Notes: generated by a model from the letters alone, not told the origin. A DNA stretch of 64,000 nt from UBA9676 sp035532275 (GCA_035532275.1 DATKRG010000203.1:12655-76654), one strand, 5' to 3'; shown: positions 42,244 to 51,359, counted from the first letter of the stretch. Numbers and translations: made by a program.

Positions 42244-43510
42244 TGTCGAACTGCTTGGCTACGCTGATCTCGAGGGCCGGTCAGGATTCAAGCTGGCACT
42301 TCAGGAGGTGGCCGGCCGGTTCTATCTGTATGTCGCCGCGCTGTGGGAGCCGGGCTGGAGCCTCCTTGATGTCACCGAACCGGCCAGTCCTCGATTCTTG
42401 CGCTGGCTAGATGGACCACCGAATACGTGGACCATTCAGGTGCAGGTGGCCGATCGCATGATGATCACTGGCCTGGATGAGGTGCCTCCCGGCTGGTCTT
42501 CCTCGGTCGGCCAGGCGCCAGCCGCCTGCGGCTTCATGATCTGGGACGTGAGCGAGCCGGACCGGCCTGAGCTGGCGGGCCAGTGGTCCAGCGGAGCCGC
42601 AGGCACGCACCGGAACTTCTACCACGGAGGGCGGTATGTTCATGTCACCACAGGGCTGCCCGGTTACGACGGGTACGTCTACGGCATTGTCGATATCGCG
42701 GATCCACGTTCACCCAGCCTGCAGGGCACATGGTGGTACCCGGGACAGTACCGGGCCGGGGGCGAGGAGTACTCCGAGGATGATCTGCGGCGGCTGACCA
42801 CCGGCCGCCCCTACCCAAGCGACGAGGAACCGCAGCACAGCCTGTCTCTGCACGGCGGTGCCTACGTCCTGGGCAACCGTGCCTACTGCCCGTGGATGAG
42901 AGGGGGCCTGGTCATCCTTGACACCAGTAACCCGGCCTTGCCGGAGTTCATCTCATCACTGCCGGTCTACCCACCGCTTGGCAGCACCATTGCCGTGCAT
43001 TCGGCGGTCCCACTGCCCGGCCGGAACCTGGTAGTCATCAACAGCGAGGCACTGCGGGAAGACTGCGACGAGCCGACCGGGTTTGCCGGCATCGTCGACG
43101 TCAGCAACGAGAAGGATCCGGTTCTGCTCTCGCTCTTCCCGCAGCCGCGCCCGCCCAGGGAGTCCGGCATCTCAGGTTTTTGCGCCAAGGGTGGCCGATT
43201 CGGCCCTCACAACCAGCATCAAAACCAGGGTCTCAGCTGTCTCGCGCCGAATGGGGATCTGGTCTACATGACCTATTTCAACGCCGGGCTCCAGATCTTC
43301 GATGTCCGCAATCCCCGTGACCCGCACATAGTGGGCTACTGCATCCCGGACGATCCGCCGACCCGCCGTGGACCACTTCCAAGGACCCTTGTCCACCAAG
43401 CCGAGGACGTCCTCGTCGACCGGCGGGGGTTCATATATATGTCGGAGAAGAACAGTGGTGTCTATATCATGAAATTCGATGACAGGCCCGCTATCGACCG
43501 GCCATCGTGA
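42227..43510 (+). CDS. LVIVD-repeat (beta-propeller) protein
   Basis: 427 residues; ATG 42227 with GGGAAGG upstream. At least six units of the form LVIVDxxxPxxP are visible: SLLDVTEPASPRFL, MIWDVSEPDRPEL, GIVDIADPRSPSL, VILDTSNPALPEF, GIVDVSNEKDPVLL and QIFDVRNPRDPHIV. Conserved His between units (SLSLHGGAYVLGN, HNQHQNQGL) may bind metal. No signal peptide, so cytosolic. Function unknown; occurrence in a sugar catabolic cluster suggests a lactonase-like or scaffold role, which is inference. Confidence 0.8.
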   Translation: MVWQSNVELLGYADLEGRSGFKLALQEVAGRFYLYVAALWEPGWSLLDVTEPASPRFLRWLDGPPNTWTIQVQVADRMMITGLDEVPPGWSSSVGQAPAACGFMIWDVSEPDRPELAGQWSSGAAGTHRNFYHGGRYVHVTTGLPGYDGYVYGIVDIADPRSPSLQGTWWYPGQYRAGGEEYSEDDLRRLTTGRPYPSDEEPQHSLSLHGGAYVLGNRAYCPWMRGGLVILDTSNPALPEFISSLPVYPPLGSTIAVHSAVPLPGRNLVVINSEALREDCDEPTGFAGIVDVSNEKDPVLLSLFPQPRPPRESGISGFCAKGGRFGPHNQHQNQGLSCLAPNGDLVYMTYFNAGLQIFDVRNPRDPHIVGYCIPDDPPTRRGPLPRTLVHQAEDVLVDRRGFIYMSEKNSGVYIMKFDDRPAIDRPS

Positions 43511-43619
43511 CATCCTGGCCAAGAAGCTTTTCCCGGTGCGCGCCAGAGCCGTATTCAGGCCAGTCGCCAGAGGTTCCCGGCACCCACGCAGGTGCTAAGC
43601 AACTAGAAAAGGGATGGGA

Positions 43620-44072
43620 ATGTCCGAGGTCCAGGAAGTCGACGAACATCCGCAGAAGATTAGTGTCAGCGCTGTCCAGCCCAATAACATGAATCCAGAC
43701 GAGGGCTGGCTTGATATGGCGGTGCAATGGGTCGTCACCCGCGCAACGGTGGGCTCCGAGAGAACCGTTTTTGGCATCACTACTTTCCCACCTGGAGCAC
43801 GTCATGATATTCACTATCACCCGCATGCTGAGGAGGTGGAATATCTCATCGAGGGCACCGGTCTGGCACGGGTGGGCGACGTCAATGTCCGGATGCGGCC
43901 GGGAGACGTCGTGGTGGCAAAAGCCAGCGAGAAGCACGGCTTCCACAACACTTCTGCCACTGAGCGGGCGGTCATGCTCTGGTGCTACGGCGGGGCGGCC
44001 AGCCTTGAGGAGGCCGGTTACGTGCATGAACCACCGGATGCCTCCGGCATGGCCCACTCCGGCGGCGAATGA
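43620..44072 (+). CDS. Small cupin-domain protein
   Basis: 150 residues; start ATG 43620 after AAAAGGG (ATG 43614 possible). Cupin motif 1, HDIHYHPHAEEVEYLIEG (metal-binding HxH...E), and motif 2, RMRPGDVVVAKASEKHGFHNT (second His). The barrel is complete. Such proteins are sugar isomerases, dioxygenases or sensors. Co-directional with its neighbours and 110 bp after the LVIVD gene. Confidence 0.85.
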   Translation: MSEVQEVDEHPQKISVSAVQPNNMNPDEGWLDMAVQWVVTRATVGSERTVFGITTFPPGARHDIHYHPHAEEVEYLIEGTGLARVGDVNVRMRPGDVVVAKASEKHGFHNTSATERAVMLWCYGGAASLEEAGYVHEPPDASGMAHSGGE

Positions 44073-44136
44073 ATCGGCCATCCTGGAGCTCAGCCGGGCT
44101 GCCAGGACTGAGTAAGGCCGCCCGGGGAGGGCGCAG

Positions 44137-45285
44137 ATGAATGTCGATGACTCCGATCGCACGCCAGCAGGCACGACGATGCGTGCCGCTGTTCTTTACG
44201 GTGCGGGTGATCTAAGAATCGAGGACAGACCACGGCCTTCGCCACGGCCGGGTGAGGTCCTGCTCGAAGTCGGAACCGTCGGCCTCTGCGGCACCGACGC
44301 CAGCGAATACACCAACGGGCCCCGCATGTTCCCGGTCCACGAGCGGCATCCTGTCAGCGGGCACCAGGGGCCAATGATCATCGGTCACGAATTCGCTGGC
44401 CGGGTCGTGGCTCTCGGTCCTGACGTCGGTCCTGAATGGCTCGGGCGCGACGTGGCCTCGTGTGGCGCCATTTCGTGCACTGGGTGCTGGCAGTGCCAGC
44501 GGGGCCGGCCGAATCTGTGTACCAGCTATGTCGCCGTTGGGCTGCACAGAGATGGGGCACTCGCGGAGTACGTCACAACTCCCCTGCAGAACTGCTCGCC
44601 AGTCGACACGCTGGGCATGCCACCCGATGCCGCGGCGCTTGGCCAGCCCATGTCCATCGCCGTCCACGCCTGCAGTCGCGCGCGAGTGCAGGACGGTGAG
44701 CGGGTCCTGATCTTCGGTGTGGGAGGAATCGGTGCATTCCTCGTCTACGCGGTCAGTGCCGCCGGCGGCCGGGTCATCGCCGTTGACGCCTCCGCGGACC
44801 GCCTGGCTCTCGCGGCTCGCCTTGGCGCACTCGCGACATTTGCCGCCCAGACGGCTAACGCCGAGGCGCTGGTCTCGGCCCTGGACGGTCCTCCTGAGGT
44901 GGTTTTCGAAGCGTCGGGCCGCCCAGAGGCACTAGCTCTGGCCCTCAGAGTGCTTCCGCCGGGCGGACGCCTTGTCCCAGTCGGTCTCCAGTCGCATGCC
45001 GTGGAGCTTGACCTGCGGCAGCTGACACTCTCCGAGCTCGAGTTGATCGGGACTATGGCAATGGTGCGTGAACACGACTTCGACAGGGCGCTGAAGCTGG
45101 TTGCCGGCCGCCGCGCGGGATGGGGCGATGTGGCGCCCACTGTGGTGCCGCTGGAGGAACTCGCCGCCGGAGGGCTCAAGACCATCGCCGACGGCAAGGC
45201 TGAGGCCGTGAAGCTACTTGTTGACCCTCGCACGACAACAAGTCGCCCGTCTAGAACGCGTACAACCGAATTCACGGCGGTCTGA
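44137..45285 (+). CDS. Zinc-dependent alcohol/sorbitol dehydrogenase (MDR family)
   Basis: 382 residues, ATG 44137 with GGGAGGG upstream. Catalytic zinc: GLCGTDASEY and IIGHEFAGRVV. Structural zinc: Cys cluster SCTGCWQCQRGRPNLC. Rossmann: VLIFGVGGIGAFLVYAV with AVDASADRL. It resembles (R,R)-butanediol/sorbitol/threonine dehydrogenases. It ends with a Thr/Arg-rich tail where homology fades, near the chimeric ORF, so its 3' end may have been replaced. Likely oxidises the imported polyol with NAD. Confidence 0.9.
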   Translation: MNVDDSDRTPAGTTMRAAVLYGAGDLRIEDRPRPSPRPGEVLLEVGTVGLCGTDASEYTNGPRMFPVHERHPVSGHQGPMIIGHEFAGRVVALGPDVGPEWLGRDVASCGAISCTGCWQCQRGRPNLCTSYVAVGLHRDGALAEYVTTPLQNCSPVDTLGMPPDAAALGQPMSIAVHACSRARVQDGERVLIFGVGGIGAFLVYAVSAAGGRVIAVDASADRLALAARLGALATFAAQTANAEALVSALDGPPEVVFEASGRPEALALALRVLPPGGRLVPVGLQSHAVELDLRQLTLSELELIGTMAMVREHDFDRALKLVAGRRAGWGDVAPTVVPLEELAAGGLKTIADGKAEAVKLLVDPRTTTSRPSRTRTTEFTAV

Positions 45286-45286
45286 G

Positions 45287-45823
45287 ATGGAAGGCGTCGT
45301 TGCCGCTGCGGAACGTCGCTCCTGGTGGACTGCCCGGAACGGGCTCACCTGCCGGTGCCAAGCGGCAGTCCACCCGAGCGACCTGGCGGCGTCATGCGAT
45401 GTCCTCATCACCATGCTCGCTGACGACGTCGCGCTCCAAGCCTTCTACGTCGGCCCGCACGGAGCGTTGGCAGGGCTGCGGACCGGTCATCTGGTGATCG
45501 ACATGAGTACCGTCTCGCCGCAAGCGTCCGCAGCCCTGGGGAGACAGATTCACGACGCCGCGATCGCCTGGACCGCGCCAGCCCGCCGGGCGCTGGCCCG
45601 GCTGCCCGAGAAGGTCGCCACTGCCGTGGTGGAATTCCTTTACGGTTCCCTGGCAGCTAGTCCGCAGCGGGTCGGCAAGCCGCTCAAGCTCGGGCTCGAA
45701 GGGCTGCACAGTGCCCGCCGCGGCGACTACCGGGTGGGCTACCGCATCGACAACCACCGACTCCGGGTTGACGTTGTGGCTATCGAGCATCGCTCCGATA
45801 TCTACCGGCCACGCCAGCTGTGA
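45287..45823 (+). pseudogene. Chimeric ORF: 3-hydroxyisobutyrate dehydrogenase shard fused to RelE/ParE toxin
   Basis: 178 codons from ATG 45287. Residues ~28-88 match the NAD-binding domain of 6-phosphogluconate/3-hydroxyisobutyrate dehydrogenases (CDVLITMLADDVALQAF, HLVIDMSTVSP), without the N-terminal GxGxxG. It then changes to a RelE-type toxin: IAWTAPARRALARLPEKVAT and LHSARRGDYRVGYRI, YRPRQL end. The toxin lacks its own start codon and no antitoxin gene is adjacent. This is a recombination junction at the right end of the catabolic island. Whether the fusion is translated is unknown. Confidence 0.7.
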
Positions 45824-45896
45824 GCTTCACCTGCCAGCCAGCAGGTACGGTCCCTGACCGGGTACGACCCCGGGCTGGTGGCTGGTGGACGCCGGC

Positions 45897-46718
45897 TCAT
45901 GTGCCGGTGAAGCGCGGCTGGCGCTTTTGCGTGAAGGCCGTGACCCCCTCGATGAAGTCGGCCGACGTGGCCGCCTCCTGCTGGATCCGCGCTTCGAATT
46001 CGAGTTGCTCGCCCATCCGGTGGTAGAGCCAGTTGTTGAGCTGGCGTTTGGTGCCCGCGTAGGACCTGGTCGGGCCGTCCGCCAGCCGCGAGGTAAGCTC
46101 GCCTGCGCGGGCGGCGAATTCGCTATCCGGCCAGACCCGGTTGATCAGGCCCCACTCCAGCGCTTGGGTGGCTGCGATCCGCTCGCCCAGCATGGCCATT
46201 TCCGCCGCGCGCGCGAAACCTATCCGCGACGGGACGAGCAATGACGATCCGCCGTCCGGCACTAGGCCGATGTTCACGAACGCGAGCAGGAAATACGCTG
46301 ACTCGGCGGCGGCGACCAGATCGCAGGCGAGCGCCAGCGACAAGCCGATCCCGGCCGCGGCGCCATTCACCGCGGCAACCACCGGCTTGGGCATCTCCCG
46401 GATGCCGACGATGATCGGGTGATAGCGCTCGGTCAGCACACTGTACAGATCCAGATCACCCGATGGCGCCCGCTCCATGCCCTCCTTGAGGTCCGCACCG
46501 CTGGAGAAAGCACGTCCAGCACCAGTTATCAGCACCGCGCGCACGGCGGGGTCCTCGCCAACGGCCGTCACCGCATCCAGCAGGTCGAGCGCGAACTGCT
46601 GCGTCCAGGCGTTCATGCGGGCGGGACGGTTCAGCTCGATCTTCGCGGCAGCGCCGCTCCGGTACAGGTTGACGGCCTCATACTCGCGGGCCAGCTCGAA
46701 CTCGCTCACGACGGCCAT
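45897..46718 (-). CDS. Enoyl-CoA hydratase/isomerase family, PaaG-like
   Basis: 273 residues from ATG 46718; GTG/ATG codons up to 46733 are alternatives. Crotonase motifs: KIELNRPARMNAWTQQF, GAGRAFSSGADLKEGM and AAVNGAAAGIGLSLALACDLV. It carries VNIGLVPDGGSSLLVPSRIG, where Asp of PDGG is the isomerase residue of PaaG-type epoxyphenylacetyl-CoA isomerases; the hydratase Glu of GGCEL is Ser. Monocistronic. A role in aromatic or branched acyl-CoA isomerisation is possible. Confidence 0.88.
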   Translation of the reverse strand: MAVVSEFELAREYEAVNLYRSGAAAKIELNRPARMNAWTQQFALDLLDAVTAVGEDPAVRAVLITGAGRAFSSGADLKEGMERAPSGDLDLYSVLTERYHPIIVGIREMPKPVVAAVNGAAAGIGLSLALACDLVAAAESAYFLLAFVNIGLVPDGGSSLLVPSRIGFARAAEMAMLGERIAATQALEWGLINRVWPDSEFAARAGELTSRLADGPTRSYAGTKRQLNNWLYHRMGEQLEFEARIQQEAATSADFIEGVTAFTQKRQPRFTGT

Positions 46719-46995
46719 CATCCCATCTGGCACACCCGCGCAGCTGACCAGTCGCCATTAGATGAGTGTGTTGTCACAGCCCGAACATGGGGCGGCAATC
46801 GGCGAACCCGGTGACTGTCGCGCCGGTTGGTGGCTGCAACTGCCACTTGTGGCGAGTAAGGCGCAGCCGGTCGGAGACCTGCTCTCGGCCGCTTGGCAAG
46901 CCTGATCCAGCGGCGAGGAGCTAGCGGGCCTGGCGGTGGGCGTGGCTGGGTGCTGGGTCTGCCGCCGGTCTGGTGATGCTGGTGCTGGCGGGTCT

Positions 46996-47679
46996 TCACG
47001 TGCGGGGGGCAAGGTTGTCGGCTCCGGGCTGGGCGTGCTGGCGGTGAGGTGGGGCGAAGCGGCAATGCAGGGCGATGGCGCCGCTGGACAGGGCCGCCCA
47101 CCCGCACCATACGGATGCGAATCCGGAGGCGGTGAGGCGGGCGATGATGATGACGGCGACGAGGTTGGCAACGCCGAAGATTGCGACGTGGCGGTAGCCC
47201 GATGTCAGCAGCGGCCCGCACACGGCGAGGACGTACAGGGCGGTGATCAGCAGGCCGTCATGCAGCCGGACGCTGTATGCGAGGTGGTGGGGGGCGAGCC
47301 TGACCCCGACAGGGCCACGGACCATGGCCGCTAGCAGCACCGCGGCGACCAGTGCGCCGATCGCCGCGAAGGGTGTCATTATCAGCTTTCGCTGCTTCGT
47401 CGGCTCAAGCGCGATGACGGCCAGGGGAATGAGCAGGGGCAGCGCAACGAAGGCGATCAGCAGGTAAGCCCACAGCGCGAGATGACCGATCCCAGGGGGC
47501 ACATGGCCCTGGAGCCACAGCCAGGCGAGCGCCTCGATGAACTGGTGGGCGCCGAGCAGCAGGGGAATCCACGCCAAAGCGATGAGCTCGCGGCGCTGGT
47601 GGATGTGGCGGACAGCGTCGACGCCGATCGCGCTGATCACCACGCCGCCGATGAGGTCAGCCTGCGGGGAGAAGCACAC
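46996..47679 (-). CDS. DUF6629-family integral membrane protein
   Basis: 227 residues. It starts MCFSPQADLIGGVVISAIG, the family-typical opening with Cys2 (lipidation is unlikely without a signal). About six membrane helices: VVISAIGVDAV, ELIALAWIPLLLGAHQFIEAL, LALWAYLLIAFVALPLLIPL, FAAIGALVAAVLLA, LLITALYVLAV and VANLVAVIIIARL. The C-terminus is a basic tail. Function unknown. Confidence 0.8.
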   Translation of the reverse strand: MCFSPQADLIGGVVISAIGVDAVRHIHQRRELIALAWIPLLLGAHQFIEALAWLWLQGHVPPGIGHLALWAYLLIAFVALPLLIPLAVIALEPTKQRKLIMTPFAAIGALVAAVLLAAMVRGPVGVRLAPHHLAYSVRLHDGLLITALYVLAVCGPLLTSGYRHVAIFGVANLVAVIIIARLTASGFASVWCGWAALSSGAIALHCRFAPPHRQHAQPGADNLAPRT

Positions 47680-48264
47680 GTGCTTTCCTCATGCCAGCAA
47701 CACCCCAGCCTGTTCGCCGCCCGACTTGTCCACGTCCACCCTGTACCAGAACCAGCCTCCCCCGGCAGGTACACCAGTCCCGCGAAACTAGGGTCCTTTG
47801 ACCGCTCCCAGGACTGAGTGGACCACATCCCCGCGGGCGATGACATCATCGCCCGATGCGGACCGCGATCGTGCGCGCCACCGGTGAGGTGCATCAGTCC
47901 CAGTGCGCCGGATCAACCTGACCTGCGCGTCTCAGGTGATGAGCACCGTTAGAGGCCAAAGAGGATGGAGGTGCACCAGACTGCGGGATCCACCCCCTTC
48001 GCCTGGCAGCACACACCCGGTATGGGTCAGGCGGCTGTGATGTTCCTGACACTATGACGGTCGCTGCAATCCTTTGCAGCGCTGCCGGGTAGCCTCTGTG
48101 GAGGCCATAGCACCGTGACCGGCCCCGGGAAACGGGGGACTTCATCGCCGAAGAGGTCACCCGGCGAGAGGGCATATCGGATGGCATTGATCGCCCCCAG
48201 GGTAATCGCCCGGGTCAGCAGCAGTTCCGCCAGCGGGTTCGCGGTGATGTCCTGGGAGTGGATC
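47680..48264. other. 585-bp region with no supported gene
   Basis: It lies upstream of the DUF6629 gene (minus) and the small gene at 48265 (plus), so it holds both promoters. No family match in short frames and no notable repeat. Confidence 0.45.
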
Positions 48265-48447
48265 ATGCGTGCCGACGGGCAGGTGTTCTACCGGCTCACC
48301 AAGGTTGGCGGCCGGGGGGAGCGGAATCCGTGGAGCCTGGTCACCCAGCTGGCGGCGGCCGAGCTGCAAGCCCTCAGCGAGGAAAGATCCAAGGCCACGG
48401 CCGTGCTGGATGATCTTGCCCGCCAGCACGGGCACAGAATCGGCTGA
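48265..48447 (+). CDS. Small hypothetical protein
   Basis: 60 residues from ATG 48265 with GGGAG 7 nt upstream; ATG 48247 would add six residues. It reads MRADGQVFYRLTKVGG and ends in a helix VLDDLARQHGHRIG. Composition is protein-like (Glu/Ala helix in the middle) but I know no family. Confidence 0.4.
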   Translation: MRADGQVFYRLTKVGGRGERNPWSLVTQLAAAELQALSEERSKATAVLDDLARQHGHRIG

Positions 48448-48553
48448 GCAAGGGCGACCACGATGTGGGCTCTGGCGTAGAGCTGGTCCCGTGCGCCGGG
48501 GAGCTGCCGGCCGTGGTAGGCCATGGCCGGGTCCGGGAGCCGCCACAGCGGCC

Positions 48554-49312
48554 CTACTGAGATCTTGTTCCAGCGGGTGCCACCCCCAGCGGGTGACGGG
48601 CCCGGCGCAGAAGCGTTCTTTCGCCCAGCGTCCAGGCGGTGGTCGTCATCAGGTACAGCCCGGCCGCGAGCGGCACGAATGCGGCGATGACCACGGTGAC
48701 ATAGGGCACCAGCCTGGCCACCGCACCCGAGGCCAGCCCGGCCCGGCCCGCGGCTGGGCTGACGCCTGCCGTGGCGGCGCGCCGTGCCATCCGGGCGGAT
48801 AGCCAGCCGATGACAGCTAGCAGCACGAACAGGCCGGCGAATACCGCTCCCTGGGCGCTGACAGGCCCGGCGCCGCCTAGCCAGTGGCTGCCAAGCGGCG
48901 CACCGAGCAGGTCATGGGTGAGCAGCGAGTTAGCGGCGTTGCCGATGCGCGGCGACCGGAACAGCAGGTACATGACGCTGAGCAATGGCCACTGCAGCAG
49001 CATGGGCAGGCAGCCGGCGAACATGCTGGTGCCCTCGGACTGATACAAGGCAGCCAGCTCGCGTTGCAGCCTGTCCGGCTGCCCGGCGTGCTTGTTCCGC
49101 AGCGCCTGCACCCGGGGCGCCATCTGGGCCTGCGCATCCATCCCCCGCATGGCCCGGTAACTCAGCGGCACAAGAAGCAGGCGGACGGCCACGGTGAACA
49201 GCACGATCGCGGCTGCGGCGGCCAGGCCGCCGAGCAGCGGCGTGAGAATGCTGGCAAATACTGCTACCACGTGATACGCGGCGTCGACGGGGACGCCGAG
49301 GAAAGTGGACAT
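48554..49312 (-). CDS. YidC/Oxa1-family membrane insertase (accessory copy)
   Basis: 252 residues. Insertase core: TM1 AAAIVLFTVAVRLLLVPL with the groove Arg of the YidC family, then the cytosolic hairpin MDAQAQMAPRVQALRNKH, then GCLPMLLQWPLLSVMYLLF and three further helices. It is smaller than the housekeeping actinobacterial YidC and not next to rpmH-rnpA-jag, so it is a second copy. It lies 120 bp downstream of a DUF6412-type gene, its usual partner. Confidence 0.88.
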   Translation of the reverse strand: MSTFLGVPVDAAYHVVAVFASILTPLLGGLAAAAAIVLFTVAVRLLLVPLSYRAMRGMDAQAQMAPRVQALRNKHAGQPDRLQRELAALYQSEGTSMFAGCLPMLLQWPLLSVMYLLFRSPRIGNAANSLLTHDLLGAPLGSHWLGGAGPVSAQGAVFAGLFVLLAVIGWLSARMARRAATAGVSPAAGRAGLASGAVARLVPYVTVVIAAFVPLAAGLYLMTTTAWTLGERTLLRRARHPLGVAPAGTRSQ

Positions 49313-49432
49313 GACGAGAAACCTCCAGCGGGCCAGAAGCGACAGATGACTGCTGGAGACGGCCGCTCAGCCCCGGAGGGCTCGACGATCAGGGAAAGTG
49401 CCGGCCCCTACCCAGGCCTGCACCCTTTGCGA

Positions 49433-49759
49433 TCATGAGCTGGCGGCCGCCGGGACCGCCGAAGGCGCTCTGGGACGGGGCCGCCCCGCCGCATCAGGGT
49501 CGCGCTGCCGCAAGAACGCAGCACGCCAGGACTTCTCGCGCAGCGCCGTGGCGCGGCTGATCAGCGGGACAGCTGCGGACAGGCGGCCAAGCCTGACCGC
49601 GCCGGCAGCCCATACCGCCAGCACGCCGGCCAGCACAGCCCCGGCCAGCACCGTCACGGCGACAGCCGACAGGCCAGAAGGGGCAGATACAAGATGCCCC
49701 ATCACCCGCCACAGGCCAGCCAGCACCGCCAGCACACCACTGAATGCCGGCAACGCCAC
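49433..49759 (-). CDS. DUF6412-like small membrane protein
   Basis: About 108 residues from GTG 49759 (GGAGG 5 nt upstream); the frame is open to 49873. Two hydrophobic helices at the N-terminus (VVALPAFSGVLAVLAG, AVAVTVLAGAVLAGVLAVWA), then a conserved-looking basic tail ALREKSWRAAFLRQRDPDAA, GRPRPRAPS. The tail is typical of DUF6412 proteins, which are often next to YidC-like genes in actinobacteria. Function unknown. Confidence 0.7.
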   Translation of the reverse strand: MALPAFSGVLAVLAGLWRVMGHLVSAPSGLSAVAVTVLAGAVLAGVLAVWAAGAVRLGRLSAAVPLISRATALREKSWRAAFLRQRDPDAAGRPRPRAPSAVPAAASS

Positions 49760-49894
49760 CACAACCTCCGCCAGCAACCCGCGGCCAAACCGCCGCTGAG
49801 ACGGGCACCTGCTCGTCCAGCGTACGCCGCCGCAGCCCGTTCCGCCCGCGCCGGCCATCCTCGAAACGCCCACGGGTGAGCTTCCCGGTCGCGG

Positions 49895-51157
49895 TCAGCG
49901 GATGCGAAGCGGGAGTGTGCGCGGGCCGCGGATCTGGCCTGCGGACCACATCACCGCCGAGGGGTCAGCGAGGCTGAACGCCGGGATCCGCTCAAGCCAG
50001 GCTTCGAGGGCGACCCGGAGCTCCATGCGCGCCAGGTGCGAACCCACGCAGCGGTGGATGCCGATCCCGAACGCGGCGTGCCGGTTGACCTCGCGGTCGA
50101 TGACGACCTCACCTGCCCGGTCGAACTGCGCCGGGTCGCGGTTGGCGGCCGGGAACGACAGCAAGATCCAGTCATCGGCCTTCATGTCGACGCCGTGCCA
50201 GTGCATGTCCTTCTTCACCAGCCGCGCCATCGTGACCGGCGCATAGGCCCGGAAGAACTCCTCGGTCGCGGTCGGCAGCAGCCCGGGCTCGGCGACGAGC
50301 CGCTCGCGGTCGCCGGGAGTCTTCGCCAGATGCCACAGCGAGGCGCCGATCGCGCTCCACGTCGTGTCGATGCCGGCGATCAGCAGCAGGGCCATCGTGC
50401 CGGCGACGTGGGACGGGTCGAGCTTGCGCCCGTAGAGCTCCGCGTTGAGCAGGTAGCCCGTGAGGTCGTTCCGCGGGTTGTCGAGGTGGTCGTGGATCTG
50501 GGCAAGCAGGTAGTCGAACAGCCGTGAGACCCGCGTGATCCGCTCATCTGGCGGCAGGTTGATGCCTTCGAGCAGGTCCTCGACGAACTCCCGGAACTGC
50601 GGCCCGTCTTGCGGTGGGAAGCCGAGCATGTCGGCGATGACCCGCATCGGGATGTGCTGCGCGTAGTCGGCGGCGGCGTCAACCACGTCCCGCCCTTCGA
50701 AGGCGTCGATGAGTGAGTGGCAGAACGCCCGGGTGGCCGGCTCCTGCTTGGCCACGGCCCTCTTGGTGAACGCGGGAAGCAGCAGCTTACGCGCGTCATG
50801 GTGGAACGGCGGGTCGGAGGAGATCGGCGGGGAGCCGCCGATCGGTGCCAGTTCGCGGGGCGGCCGGAAGTTGCTCAGGATGATCGACCGCGAGGAGAAG
50901 CGCTCGGTGTCATAGGCGATCGCCGACACATCTTTATAGCGCGTCGGCAGCCAGGCGCCACCGAACCGGGTGGTGTGCGCGATCGGGCAGCGCTGCCGCA
51001 GGTCGTCCTGGATCGGGTAGGGATCGGCGGACCACTCCGGCTCGAGATGGGAGAAGTCGGTCGCCCAGTCTGAGACAGGGCCGGTGATGATCTCGTTGCG
51101 TGTGCCGAGGGGCTGATCCTCCCGGAAGTCCTCGGTGAAGCGGTCATCGACGGCCAT
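49895..51157 (-). CDS. Cytochrome P450
   Basis: 420 residues from ATG 51157 (GGAGG 8 nt upstream). I-helix LIAGIDTTWSAIG with the Asp-Thr pair, ExxR in EEFFRAYAP, heme ligand Cys370 in AFGIGIHRCVGSHLARME. All canonical features are intact. The substrate is unknown; the sequence HWHGVDMKADDWILL resembles terpene/fatty-acid-type P450s. Upstream ferredoxin is separated by 1 nt. Confidence 0.93.
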   Translation of the reverse strand: MAVDDRFTEDFREDQPLGTRNEIITGPVSDWATDFSHLEPEWSADPYPIQDDLRQRCPIAHTTRFGGAWLPTRYKDVSAIAYDTERFSSRSIILSNFRPPRELAPIGGSPPISSDPPFHHDARKLLLPAFTKRAVAKQEPATRAFCHSLIDAFEGRDVVDAAADYAQHIPMRVIADMLGFPPQDGPQFREFVEDLLEGINLPPDERITRVSRLFDYLLAQIHDHLDNPRNDLTGYLLNAELYGRKLDPSHVAGTMALLLIAGIDTTWSAIGASLWHLAKTPGDRERLVAEPGLLPTATEEFFRAYAPVTMARLVKKDMHWHGVDMKADDWILLSFPAANRDPAQFDRAGEVVIDREVNRHAAFGIGIHRCVGSHLARMELRVALEAWLERIPAFSLADPSAVMWSAGQIRGPRTLPLRIR

Positions 51158-51158
51158 G

Positions 51159-51359
51159 TCACGCCTCCGTGAGGACTTCGATCGCGCGCTCGGGACAGTT
51201 GGAGGCCGCGAGGCGTGCCTCGCGCTCTTTCCCCGGCGGCACGGCACCGCCGTGCAGGACCGTCCCGTAGCCCTCATCGTCCTCGCCGAACAGGCCGGGG
51301 GCCAGGTCGTAGCAGCGGCCGTGCCCTTGGCAGCGTTCGGAGTCAATCCGCACTTTCAC
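51159..51359 (-). CDS. 3Fe-4S ferredoxin partner of the P450
   Basis: 66 residues, GTG start at 51359. Reads VRIDSERCQGHGRCYDLAPGLF and ASNCPERAI with three Cys ligands (CxxHGxC and the distal CP). It supplies electrons to the adjacent P450. Its stop is 1 nt before the P450 ATG, so the pair is one operon. No reductase gene here. Confidence 0.92.
   Translation of the reverse strand: MKVRIDSERCQGHGRCYDLAPGLFGEDDEGYGTVLHGGAVPPGKEREARLAASNCPERAIEVLTEA

Noticed and set aside
43620..44072. Cupin and M24 genes as DMSP lyases (DddW/DddP)
   Set aside because: Only the folds agree. The M24 protein has an altered metal site and the surrounding genes point to sugar or polyol metabolism.
45287..45823. 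Functional toxin-antitoxin pair
   Set aside because: No antitoxin gene lies upstream or downstream, and the toxin part has no own start codon.
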